Assembly: GCF_019977735.1 (NCBI RefSeq)
Contig: NZ_AP025018.1
Location: forward strand, 1,798,001-1,862,000
Direction: 5' to 3'
DNA from: Calothrix sp. PCC 7716
GTDB taxonomy: Bacteria > Cyanobacteriota > Cyanobacteriia > Cyanobacteriales > Nostocaceae
DNA length: 64,000 nt
In this document: positions 8,548 through 17,815 of the stretch, piece by piece
Numbering within the stretch: position 1 is the first letter of the stretch
Layout: every line of letters begins with the position of its first letter
Program-made: the position numbers and the translations under genes
The notes under the pieces: model-generated
Told to the model about the DNA's origin: nothing
Seen by the model: the letters and a program-made list of their open reading frames with translations, nothing else
Databases searched by the model: none

Positions 8548-10035
8548 ACATTTGTCTAGCACAATTGAAAATTAATTATGGGACGATGATTTTAGTGATA
8601 AGCATTGCTTGAAATTACCTTTATCACTAATATTCTTTGTCCCTTTTGATTTGTTACATTATTTCACTATAGGTTGAGTCCTACATAAAGTCGCTACAAG
8701 TTTGCGTGGACAGTTTTTCAACTGTCTTTTAAGTATTTAATACTAGTTTAAACGTTATCTCTATATAACTTTGTATCAATTTTAATATTATGCTTGATCA
8801 AAATATATCGATTAAGTAGTTATTTGAATGAGTATATAAGTATTATGATATACTTGCGTGTAGAAAATACTGAGACTTTCATTAATTAGTTATTCAATCA
8901 AATTTATTGCGGCGCCGCAAAATAAATTGAGCAGTTATTAAATATTTACTCTAAGCAAAAACGTGGCACTTTAAATATATAATAAAGATATAATAAAACA
9001 ATGACACTTTGCTTCAATCATGAAATTAGCCCTTGAACCATCACAACTTTTATAAGTGCTATACTTCTTGAATACCAGCAATAGAAATCTGCGTTTCTGA
9101 CCAAAAAGTAATTTTATTTTATTGCTCAACTCTAAAAACAAATCTCTACTAACTGCTTCTACGTCTTAGGACATATCGTATAAAATAACACATATCTTCC
9201 GAATGAAGTATATACGGATAAATCTGCACGTGGCAATATAAGAAAAAATACTGAACAATTTTTCATCACCCTGATTGCTTATGGTTCATTTCTGGGTAAT
9301 ATTACTTAAGTGTTACCTTTAGCTTCTAGGGATTCGGCTGCATCGACTAAAGTGTTGTGACTCGGATAAGCCTCCATGAGTTCTAGGTAGCGACAGACAT
9401 CATGATTATTCATGATTAAAATATGCGCGGATATGTTTTTTTTACAGGAACATAATAATCCAAGAATGCGTCTGCGCTTTTTGAACAGTCTCTTTATGAA
9501 CGTGTTCTATATCCTCACACAGAGATCAAAGTAAGCTCTTTCGTAGAAGAGCAAAGATATCATCAACACAGCAGCAGTAATCGTTACTTTATACGAAGTT
9601 GTTGATGTTGTTGAAAATTATAGTGACTGTTGTAGTTTAGTTGAATAAATTCAGCTCGATTTGATATGCTTGCTATCTTTTATTGTTAGCAAGTAATACA
9701 ACTGTCTCTATATGCTTCTACTATTTTTGTTATTCCTAAAGAGAGATTGCAAAGATAATTAAAATAAAGCAAAAATTGCCGTAAAAATGTCAACCATATT
9801 GTGAGGATGGATAGAATGAGCGATAATGTGCCTTAAATAGAAAAAATTTTTACAAACAATTTAAAGGAAAAATGCATCTTTTTTTACGCCTGCGTTCGCA
9901 TTTAACTATCAAAAATTTTAGCTTCATTCCCCCAGGAGTAAGGCTTTGATAACAAATCGAAACATCTAACGGTTTTGAATTCAATTGAAAGCCTTGATTT
10001 AAAGTAAATCCAATTCTATTAGTTGATGCCTAACA
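8548..10035. other. Gene-poor AT-rich region of about 1.5 kb
   Basis: I see no ORF over 60 codons, no tRNA and no tandem array here. It holds one GCGGCGCCGC palindrome near 8910-8920, several short broken repeats (for example around 9560-9620) and one 35-codon minus-strand ORF (listed separately). The last 200 bases are the likely promoter and leader region of the surface operon starting at 10036. The rest could be decayed coding DNA or a long untranslated RNA, but nothing visible proves either. Confidence 0.6.
9306..9413 (-). CDS. Possible 35-residue protein or gene remnant
   Basis: ATG at 9413 to TAA at 9306 gives a 35-residue peptide whose composition looks protein-like (CRYLELMEAYPSHNTLV then DAAESLEAKG). 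It stands in an otherwise unreadable region. No clear ribosome site is visible. It may be a small gene, the end of a decayed gene, or chance. Confidence 0.28.
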   Translation of the reverse strand: MNNHDVCRYLELMEAYPSHNTLVDAAESLEAKGNT

Positions 10036-10971
10036 ATGACATCTATATTATCGTGGTTGAGGCGTAAGCACCTCTTTTTTCCGGTTTTTACACTCAGTAT
10101 ATTTACTTACGGAATTATCCCTGGTTCTGCTCAAACTGAAATACCAAATACTGCGCGTGTAGGCGCCGACAATATCCCCGAAACACCCAATGGTAGGGTT
10201 GTTGACTCTAACCAAGTAGTAGTTCGAGCGGGACAAGCAGCGTTAGAAATTATCAAAACTGGAGACCGCGCAGCTGCGGAACCAGGTGATACCGTTATTT
10301 ACAGACTAGCAATTAGAAATACAGGTAGGGTCGCAGCAAGAAATATCACGGTTACAGACAGGTTGCCGTTAGGATTGCTTTTTATTAATAGGTCAGTTCG
10401 AGGCAGCATTGGCGACCGAACTGTACAAATAAGTCTAAGCAGTGGTACTAGAAATACGGTAACAATAAGTACACCCGAAGAGCTACAACCAAACCAATCA
10501 TTAAATGTTTCTTATGCGGTAGAAGTAACACCTGATGCTGTACGCGGAACGGGTAGAAACCTTGCACAAGCGCGCGCGGGCAACCTCACGAGTAATCAGG
10601 CGAGTCATACATTGCGTGTGCGCGCTGGTATTATATCAGACTGTGCGACTTTGATTGGGCGAGTATTTGTTGATAAAAACTTTGATGGAGAACAACAGCG
10701 TAACGAACCCGGAGTGCCAAATGCTGTTATTTACATGGATGATGGCAACCGCATTGTCACCGATGCAAATGGTCTGTACTCGTTGGCAAATGTTGTATCT
10801 GGGTATCGGTCGGCAGCACTTGATTTAACGAGTTTGCCCGGTTACGCTCTAGCACCGAACAAGTACTTCATCGAAAGAAACAGTCAGTCACGAATGATTC
10901 GACTGGCGCCAGGAAGTATGGCACGAGTAAATTTTGCAGTCACGCCAGCGTTTTCAGAGGGTAAACGATGA
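10036..10971 (+). CDS. Secreted DUF11 / SdrD-B-like repeat protein, first gene of surface operon
   Basis: A 311-residue protein. Residues 1-33 form a signal peptide ending near PGSAQT. Residues about 70-195 form a DUF11-type beta-sandwich (VIYRLAIRNTGRVAARNITV, then TDRLPLGLLF). Residues about 205-290 form an SdrD-B/Cna-B-like domain (GRVFVDKNFDGEQQRNEPG) whose acidic loop (DKNFDGEQQ) is a typical calcium-binding motif of that fold. No LPXTG or membrane anchor is visible, so it is exported or held by a partner. Its stop overlaps the next ATG (ATGA at 10968-10971), indicating translational coupling to the beta-barrel gene. An extracellular structural role is inferred. Confidence 0.82.
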   Translation: MTSILSWLRRKHLFFPVFTLSIFTYGIIPGSAQTEIPNTARVGADNIPETPNGRVVDSNQVVVRAGQAALEIIKTGDRAAAEPGDTVIYRLAIRNTGRVAARNITVTDRLPLGLLFINRSVRGSIGDRTVQISLSSGTRNTVTISTPEELQPNQSLNVSYAVEVTPDAVRGTGRNLAQARAGNLTSNQASHTLRVRAGIISDCATLIGRVFVDKNFDGEQQRNEPGVPNAVIYMDDGNRIVTDANGLYSLANVVSGYRSAALDLTSLPGYALAPNKYFIERNSQSRMIRLAPGSMARVNFAVTPAFSEGKR

Positions 10972-13900
10972 AAACAAACTTAGAGAAACCAAATCAAAGC
11001 GCGAATATTTCTAATAAATTGCAGCTAAATCACTACGGATGTCAAAGGGTCAAGACCCCACACACGATAAGTAAACCAGGTTCTTCAGTTTTACGTTACG
11101 CCCTACACAAGGCAATGTCCGTCAAAGGTAACGCAGTCGTCCCTTTCCTTGCTGCTATTTTTATACCTTCGTTGGGCATTTTTAGTGTATTTGTACCGAA
11201 AACAGCACAAGCTGCAAATTTAACGGCGCCATCACTTTCAACGAGTCGCGATAATGCTAGCTCTACTTTAATAGCCGAAGCCGAAGAAGGAACAACACCA
11301 GCGAGCGGACAAGGAAGTAGTAATTTAATAAATCCTACCTTCAACAATCCGATAATTCCTTCTTCCACCCCAACGGTACCAAACCCGGATAGTTCTTTAC
11401 AAAATCAAGAGCCTAATTCTTCAGTACAACCTTCGGCACAACAAGTTAATCAACAACAAACGCAACCAACTGCTTTACCAGTCGGACTTACCGCCCAGAA
11501 AGTTAAGCTAGATATTGCGCCAGCAGGAGAAGAGCGAGCGCAAGCAGATGGACGTTCGACAATTAGGTTACGTGGGACATTAACCGACGAAAAAGGTCAG
11601 CCCATTACAGGTGATGTACTTGTAACATTAACTAGTTCAGCTGGTAAATTTGTTGGCGCCGACCAAAGTCGTGATGCTTCTGGTTTTCAAGTTATCGCAC
11701 GTGATGGGGAATTTATCGCCACACTGCAAACCGATATAAAACCCCAACAAGTGCGGGTTCGGGCGGCAGTTGATAAAATTCGAGTCAGAGATGGTGCGCG
11801 CATTTCTCCCAGAGTTGACCAACTTGATCCCCGCATCGTCGGTCCACGCTCGGATGATTTTTTTCCACAGCAAAACGACACGACAATATTAAACAGCACC
11901 ATTGACTCACCGTTAGAGGCTTATACCCAAGTTGAGTTTGTGACGTTTTTACGTCCTTCACTCGCTACAGGTATTATCAATTTGCGAATTGGTGCGGGTG
12001 GTACCGATTATTGGGGTAGTTTTAGTGATTTTCTTAACCCTAGTAGAATTGACGATGGTACAACGGTAGATTTTAAAGCGAGCGTTTTTGCCACGGGTAA
12101 AGTTGGCGAATGGTTATTTACTGGAGCATTTAATAGCTATCGTCCCATTAACCAAGATTGCGAAGGCAGAAACAGATTATTTGGCAGTATTCAGTTTTGC
12201 GAACAGCAATATCCTGTTTACGGTGATAGTTCGACGATGATTCCGACTACACCGTCTATTGATAGTGTTTACGCAAGATTTGAACGAACTCCATCAATAC
12301 CAGGCGCCGAACCTGATTATTTGATGTGGGGTGATTACAACACCGAAGAATTTTCTCGCATTTCACAGTTATATACAGCGACAACACGCCAATTGCACGG
12401 TTTGAAGTTGAATTACAACTTTGGACCATTGCAAGTCACGGGGATGTACGCCAATAACATCGAAGGATTTCAACGTGATACTTTTGTACCTAATGGTACG
12501 AGCGGAAATTACTTCTTATCGCGGCGCCTGCTTGTACCAGGAAGTGAAACTGTATATGTAGAAGCAGAGGAAATTAACCGTCCCGGTACAGTAGTTGAGC
12601 GTCAACCATTATATAGAGACGTAGATTACGAAATTGATTACGACCGAGGTACATTACTATTCCGGCGCCCAATATTAGCCACTGATTTAAACCCGTTTGG
12701 TGCAACTTTGGTACGGCGAGTAGTTGTTTCGTACCAAAACGAAGGTGGTCAAGACTCTAATCTCTATGCTGGACGAATTCAATATAACTTCTCGAATGAC
12801 CTGGAGAGGAAATCATTTTTAGCAGGAAGTTATTTGCGTGAAGACCAAGGAGATAATGACTTTGAACTTTACGGTGCCGATTTTTTAGTTTCACTTGGTA
12901 ACGTTGGCAAAATTATCGGTGAAATAGCACGCTCGAATAGCGATTTAATAACCGGAGATAACGTTAGCGGCAATGCGTACAGACTCGAAGCAAATGTCAA
13001 CTTTGGTGAAAGAGTTTTAGGTGAAGGTTATTACAGAGCAGTAGAACCGAATTTTGTCAACAATGCTACGACCAGTTTTTCACCTGGACAGACTCGTTAC
13101 GGAGCATCTGTATTGGCTAGAGCGACGGACACTACTAGCTTCCGGTTTTCTTATGACTTTGAAGAAAACTATGGTACTGCACCCGGTCGTGTTGTAGACT
13201 TCTTCGACTTATTCAACCCGCAACCCCTGGCACGTCCTGGTGAAAGAATTAGTAACGAACTAAGAACTTTCCGCGCTGGTATTTTACAACGCTTTGGTAC
13301 TAGTCGATTAAGTCCAGAAGGAAGTGTGGAATATGTGAATCGTTCTCGCGAAGACAGGGTAAATAACGCTCTTAGCGGTGATGCAAATCAACTAGTATCA
13401 CGTCTAAGAGTACCTTTAGGAGAATCATTACTATTCCAGGCGCAGAATGAACTCAATATTGATGGGAATGACCCGCTATATCCCAACAGAACCACACTGG
13501 GATTAGATTGGAGAGCATATCAAGGAGTGACATTCCGGTTAGCGCATCAATTCTATGACAGTAGCGAATTACTTCAAGGTAACTCTATAACTACTTTCGA
13601 CACGTTACTAGACCATAAGTTCTCTGAAAACACTGCAATTACGGGACGTTATTCAGTACTGAGTGCATATAACGGACTTCAAGGACAAGGCGCCGTTGGA
13701 CTAAATAATAGATGGGTACTGGCGCCTGGTTTGCGGATGAGTGTCGGTTACGAATATGTTTTCCGAAATCTTTTCAACGCCACTGCTGCTGGACCTCGTT
13801 ACGAGCAATACTATACAGTCGGACAAACCGCATCCTCCCTAGGGTTATTTTCTGGTTCAGTTTATAGCCTTGGTCTTGAATATACCGATAACCCAAATTT

Positions 13901-15302
13901 TCAAGCTAGTACGAGATTTGAATATCGTGATGGCGACGAAAGCAATAACCTTGTAATTTCTGCTGCAGCGGCGGGTAAAATTTCACCTGCATTAACAGCT
14001 TTAGTTAGATATCAACAAGCAGGTGAAGCAAACGTATTTTTACCAACCTCTTCCAGCATTGGTGGTACTGATGGCGTTAGATTTCAAGACCTCGGTGATA
14101 CCTCAAACTTAAGAATTGGTTTAGCATATCGCGACCCAACAAACGATAAATTTAACGCCTTATTCAAATACGAATGGCGCCAAAATTTCGACTCAATACC
14201 CGAAACACAACTAATTGGTTCAACGGTAACTGGTCATGTACTTTCAATGGAAGGTATTTATGCACCAGACTGGCGTTGGGAATTTTTTGGTAAATTTGCA
14301 CTACGTAACGGTGTAACTTTTGCTTCAGGTGATAGATTTGATGGCACAGCGAAATTGGCTCAATTGCGTGCTACATACCGTTTAGGTTATCGCACCGATT
14401 TAGCTGTAGAAGGTCGCTGGATTGGTCAAGATTCTAACAGTAACAACGGTTACACCGAGTATGGTTTAGCAGTTGAAAGCGGTTATTACTTAACACCCGA
14501 TTTACGATTAGCAGCAGGTTACAGTTTTGGTAGCGTCGATGTTAACGCTGATAGAGACTTTTCGGGTTATCGTTCTGAAGGTGGCTTTTATGTAAACGTC
14601 AGCTTAAAACTCAACGAACTATTAGGTGGATTTGGGTTACAAAAACCTGTACCCAAACAACAGCAAGAATCTGTAGTTCAGCCAGTTTCAACGGCGCCAC
14701 AAACACCACCAAATCCATTCCCAGTTAATCCACCAGTTAATCCAAATAACGAGGTTCAACCTCAAACAACACCTCAAACCACACCTCAAACCACACCTCA
14801 AACCACACCTCAAACCACACCTATTAATCAATCAAGCAGCAACTTAAATAGCAAGTCTTCTTACTGTCATGCTGACGAAGGAAGCATCTTAAACAACTCA
14901 AATCCTACAGAGATTCTTCCCTGCGGTCAGAATGATAAAGTTTCACAGCAAAGTGAGTTGAAACAGCCAACAGATGTTCAATCTTTCGTTAATGAACGTA
15001 CAAACGATTTTGGTGAACCTCAAGAAGTAACTAAAAATACTGAGTTGACTAGTGAAAATGCATGGTTCCAACCTCAAAAGGATATTAATAATCAAAATAT
15101 CCATTTAGAGGAGCAAAATGTAGTTTCATATCCTACACATTCGGAAAGTGAACTAGGAATTAAACCCCTAACACCAGTAAGTAAATCGGGGCAACAGCAG
15201 CTTTTGGACAAACTCAGAAAATTAACTCAGGCGCCAATTGACTTCAACCAGTCTTTCAACGCTGTTACTGTTCAAGGTGTAGAGGAGAGGAGTAAGGATT
15301 AA
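10968..15302 (+). CDS. Large outer-membrane beta-barrel protein with Ig-like domain and disordered tail
   Basis: A 1444-residue protein. The start is followed by an unusually late signal segment (residues about 55-82, ending PKTAQAA). A Gln/Pro/Ser-rich linker (about 110-175) leads to a bacterial Ig-like (Big/invasin-type) domain at about 178-275 (STIRLRGTLTDEKGQPITG). Residues about 320-1230 alternate polar and aromatic residues in many amphipathic strands ending YVNVSLKLNELLGGFG, as in an outer-membrane barrel. After the barrel comes a 200-residue Pro/Gln/Thr-rich tail with a TTPQ repeat, unusual because barrels normally end at their last strand. Its TAA overlaps the next ATG by one base. 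It is probably the membrane hub of the operon (inference). Confidence 0.75.
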   Translation: MKTNLEKPNQSANISNKLQLNHYGCQRVKTPHTISKPGSSVLRYALHKAMSVKGNAVVPFLAAIFIPSLGIFSVFVPKTAQAANLTAPSLSTSRDNASSTLIAEAEEGTTPASGQGSSNLINPTFNNPIIPSSTPTVPNPDSSLQNQEPNSSVQPSAQQVNQQQTQPTALPVGLTAQKVKLDIAPAGEERAQADGRSTIRLRGTLTDEKGQPITGDVLVTLTSSAGKFVGADQSRDASGFQVIARDGEFIATLQTDIKPQQVRVRAAVDKIRVRDGARISPRVDQLDPRIVGPRSDDFFPQQNDTTILNSTIDSPLEAYTQVEFVTFLRPSLATGIINLRIGAGGTDYWGSFSDFLNPSRIDDGTTVDFKASVFATGKVGEWLFTGAFNSYRPINQDCEGRNRLFGSIQFCEQQYPVYGDSSTMIPTTPSIDSVYARFERTPSIPGAEPDYLMWGDYNTEEFSRISQLYTATTRQLHGLKLNYNFGPLQVTGMYANNIEGFQRDTFVPNGTSGNYFLSRRLLVPGSETVYVEAEEINRPGTVVERQPLYRDVDYEIDYDRGTLLFRRPILATDLNPFGATLVRRVVVSYQNEGGQDSNLYAGRIQYNFSNDLERKSFLAGSYLREDQGDNDFELYGADFLVSLGNVGKIIGEIARSNSDLITGDNVSGNAYRLEANVNFGERVLGEGYYRAVEPNFVNNATTSFSPGQTRYGASVLARATDTTSFRFSYDFEENYGTAPGRVVDFFDLFNPQPLARPGERISNELRTFRAGILQRFGTSRLSPEGSVEYVNRSREDRVNNALSGDANQLVSRLRVPLGESLLFQAQNELNIDGNDPLYPNRTTLGLDWRAYQGVTFRLAHQFYDSSELLQGNSITTFDTLLDHKFSENTAITGRYSVLSAYNGLQGQGAVGLNNRWVLAPGLRMSVGYEYVFRNLFNATAAGPRYEQYYTVGQTASSLGLFSGSVYSLGLEYTDNPNFQASTRFEYRDGDESNNLVISAAAAGKISPALTALVRYQQAGEANVFLPTSSSIGGTDGVRFQDLGDTSNLRIGLAYRDPTNDKFNALFKYEWRQNFDSIPETQLIGSTVTGHVLSMEGIYAPDWRWEFFGKFALRNGVTFASGDRFDGTAKLAQLRATYRLGYRTDLAVEGRWIGQDSNSNNGYTEYGLAVESGYYLTPDLRLAAGYSFGSVDVNADRDFSGYRSEGGFYVNVSLKLNELLGGFGLQKPVPKQQQESVVQPVSTAPQTPPNPFPVNPPVNPNNEVQPQTTPQTTPQTTPQTTPQTTPINQSSSNLNSKSSYCHADEGSILNNSNPTEILPCGQNDKVSQQSELKQPTDVQSFVNERTNDFGEPQEVTKNTELTSENAWFQPQKDINNQNIHLEEQNVVSYPTHSESELGIKPLTPVSKSGQQQLLDKLRKLTQAPIDFNQSFNAVTVQGVEERSKD
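14760..14822 (+). repeat. 12-bp tandem repeat coding for TPQT
   Basis: Five copies of CCTCAAACCACA (the first with one change) run in frame within the tail of the barrel protein and encode repeated Pro-Gln-Thr-Thr. Such a repeat can change length by slippage without breaking the frame. Confidence 0.9.
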
Positions 15303-17701
15303 TGGAAGAATTTAAACATTATTGGTCAAAACAGAGGAGTAAAAAAAAGGAAAAAGGGAAAAGGAAATTAACTTTATTACCCTTTACCACTTGCCCTTTA
15401 CCCCTTACTTTACTGGCTTTAAGTTTGTCTTTATTACCATCAAATGTTGCATTTAGTCAACAAAATGGTGTTAATAGTGGTAGTAGTATTAATAAAAATA
15501 ATATTGCCCAACAACCAACGGCGCCTGCGAATGTAGCAACTCCGACTCCGGCACTGCGAATAATAGTAAATAGCAACCAAGACGGAAATATTCAGCAAGA
15601 TAACCAATTAACATTACGGGAAGCAGTTGAACTAGTTAACGGGACGCTAAAAGTAGAGCAACTTAGTCCTGCTGAAAAAGCACTTGTCACACCTTCGACA
15701 TCTGTGGGTTCCAGGATTGAGTTTAATTTGCCAGCAGGCGCCACTACAATTCAACTGCAAAGAATATTACCTGACTTGGCATCTCCTAATTTAGTAATAG
15801 ATGGTACAAGCCAACCAGGTTATGATGCGACAAAATCCGCGACAGCGGAAATTGCAATTCCCGTACCAGTTGTTGCTATAACTCCGGCGCCTAATATTGA
15901 AATTTTCCGTGGGTTTACAATAGTTGCCGACGCTATAACAGTGCGTGGTTTAAGTCTATATGGATTTAATGCAAGTCCTGTTAAACAGCAATTGGGAAAT
16001 TTACTTATATATGACGGTATTCCCAAACCTGTGACACTAACCACACCACCTGGAAATATTGTCATTGCCCATAGATTTCCACCACCCGATACAAGTAAGC
16101 AACAACCTACACCCAGTAATAACTTCCCGTTCTCTAATAAAGATGTTCCACCAAAGAATGTTGTTATTGAAGATAACTGGTTAGGGTTAACAGTTGATGA
16201 ACAAATACCCCAAGAAACCTCAGCGTTTGGGGTTTATGTGTTCAACTCGCAGGGTACAACAATTCGCCGCAACCGTATTTATTACAGCGACGGTAGCGCA
16301 ATTATTACTTCTGTACGTGGTGAAAATACTTTAGTAACGCAAAATATTATTGTGGGTAATGGTTTGGCTGGAATGCCAGACGCTTTACGATTTGAGGGTA
16401 TTGTTACAAATTCCCAAATTACAGGCAACTTAATTTGTGCGAATGACGGTGCGGGTGTGTATTTATTTAAACCCGATGGGAATGTATTGCTGCAAAACAA
16501 TAAAATTACTTACAACGGCAGGCGCCTGCGTAGGGCAGCAGTATATTTGATGGGTAGTAACCATCAAGTAATTGGTAACGAAATTGATAATCAAACCGGG
16601 CCAGGGGTGAGCGTCACATCATTTCCACGTAACGATATTGGTAGCAGTAGCCCTGCGGTTCGCAATATTATTCGTGGTAATAGATTTGCCTCGCTTGAAG
16701 GATTAAGTATCGACTTAATTACCCAGCAAAATCTTGAAGTTAGCGACTTTCAACGTGGAGACGGCGCCAACCCCAAACGTAACTCTGGCAACCGTCGTCT
16801 AGATACCGGAAACGGTGCAGTAAATGCGCCCGAATTTAGAACGCGCGCTTTCTCACCAACAGGTAGTTCTATAACCGTTCAAGGTAAAGCTGACCCAGGT
16901 TCTGAGGTAACAATTTACAAATTAAGCGATTATCAACGTGGCAAACAAGCTATATACGACTATGGCTACGGCGCCTTAAATGTTCCATTAGCAACTGTAC
17001 AAGCTGATAAAGACGGTAACTTTAGTACCAGTATTGCGAACGTTACCGAGGGAGATGGAATTAGCGCCATTGCTACTGACCCCAAATATGGAACATCCGA
17101 ACCATCAGTAGCAGCGGTGATTGGTCAAGCGGGGACTTTTCCAAATCTGACTCCCAACTCGCGACCGCAACCAATAGTGCCACCGCAGTGTACATCGCGA
17201 CCAAAACCACCCGAACCACCACCACCACCACCCCCACCACCACCACCACCACCATTAAAGATTCGTGTACCGCGTAATATTCACTTCGCGTTAGACAAAT
17301 CGTTTATTAGTCCAGCTTCTGCACAAGTTTTGGATAGGGTGGCAGAAGTGTTGTTACAAAATCCAGTAATTGTAATTGAAATTGTTGGACACACTGACCC
17401 ACGTGCAAGTGACGCATATAACTTGGCGCTAGGTAGACGACGGGCATTATCAACACGTAACTACTTATTACGTAGGGGTGTGGCGCCTGAGCGAATGACA
17501 ATACGTTCAGCGGGTGAATCACAACTTCTTAACCCAGGTTCGACAGATATTGTAGATTTCGCAAGAGACAGACGTGCGGAAATTATCTTCAAAGATATTC
17601 GAGGAGTAGACATCATTATTGAATCACAAGAAGACGATTTACAAATCGAACAGCGAAGACAAAATCAAACACCACCCGCGCGTCGTCCCCGTAGGAGGTG
17701 A
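15302..17701 (+). CDS. Exported beta-helix protein with polyproline linker and OmpA peptidoglycan-binding domain
   Basis: A 799-residue protein. A hydrophobic export segment lies at about residues 22-50. Residues about 90-500 contain repeated Asn/Ile-rich turns (VIEDNWLGLTV, TTIRRNRIYY, NSQITGNLICANDGAGVYLF) typical of a right-handed parallel beta-helix of the NosD/CASH type. Two small beta-domains follow, then a run of about 13 prolines near residue 640. Residues about 655-775 are an OmpA C-terminal domain (IVIEIVGHTDPRASDAYN, ALGRRRALSTRNYLLRRGV, DRRAEIIF), which binds peptidoglycan. The start overlaps the stop of the barrel gene (TAATG). Operon logic suggests this protein ties the barrel assembly to the cell wall; that is inference. 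Confidence 0.83.
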   Translation: MEEFKHYWSKQRSKKKEKGKRKLTLLPFTTCPLPLTLLALSLSLLPSNVAFSQQNGVNSGSSINKNNIAQQPTAPANVATPTPALRIIVNSNQDGNIQQDNQLTLREAVELVNGTLKVEQLSPAEKALVTPSTSVGSRIEFNLPAGATTIQLQRILPDLASPNLVIDGTSQPGYDATKSATAEIAIPVPVVAITPAPNIEIFRGFTIVADAITVRGLSLYGFNASPVKQQLGNLLIYDGIPKPVTLTTPPGNIVIAHRFPPPDTSKQQPTPSNNFPFSNKDVPPKNVVIEDNWLGLTVDEQIPQETSAFGVYVFNSQGTTIRRNRIYYSDGSAIITSVRGENTLVTQNIIVGNGLAGMPDALRFEGIVTNSQITGNLICANDGAGVYLFKPDGNVLLQNNKITYNGRRLRRAAVYLMGSNHQVIGNEIDNQTGPGVSVTSFPRNDIGSSSPAVRNIIRGNRFASLEGLSIDLITQQNLEVSDFQRGDGANPKRNSGNRRLDTGNGAVNAPEFRTRAFSPTGSSITVQGKADPGSEVTIYKLSDYQRGKQAIYDYGYGALNVPLATVQADKDGNFSTSIANVTEGDGISAIATDPKYGTSEPSVAAVIGQAGTFPNLTPNSRPQPIVPPQCTSRPKPPEPPPPPPPPPPPPPLKIRVPRNIHFALDKSFISPASAQVLDRVAEVLLQNPVIVIEIVGHTDPRASDAYNLALGRRRALSTRNYLLRRGVAPERMTIRSAGESQLLNPGSTDIVDFARDRRAEIIFKDIRGVDIIIESQEDDLQIEQRRQNQTPPARRPRRR

Positions 17702-17719
17702 AAATAAAAATGGTGATGC

Positions 17720-17773
17720 TGTAGAGACGTGATTAATCCCTGCGGGAAAACCTCCGGTTTACACGTCTCTACA
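17720..17773. repeat. TGTAGAGACG-type inverted-repeat element
   Basis: TGTAGAGACGTG (17720-17731) and CACGTCTCTACA (17762-17773) are perfect 12-bp inverted arms around a 30-base centre with its own GC-rich hairpin. Related palindromes occur at 31668-31697 (inside mnmE), at 42136-42165 and, degraded, in the tRNA-Leu intron and near 42703. It lies between the third and fourth surface genes and may end or attenuate the transcript. Confidence 0.75.
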
Positions 17774-17815
17774 TTGCAAACAAAATTGTGTGTTGTCTAT
17801 AGGACTGAGGAAAAG

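Noticed and set aside
11096-11902. Minus-strand ORFs inside the barrel gene
   Set aside because: They are shadows of the strongly supported plus-strand gene and lack starts with ribosome sites.
17729-17815. Extended N-terminus of the first SdrD-B paralogue
   Set aside because: These codons lie in a dispersed palindromic repeat; a good ribosome site and signal peptide begin at 17816.
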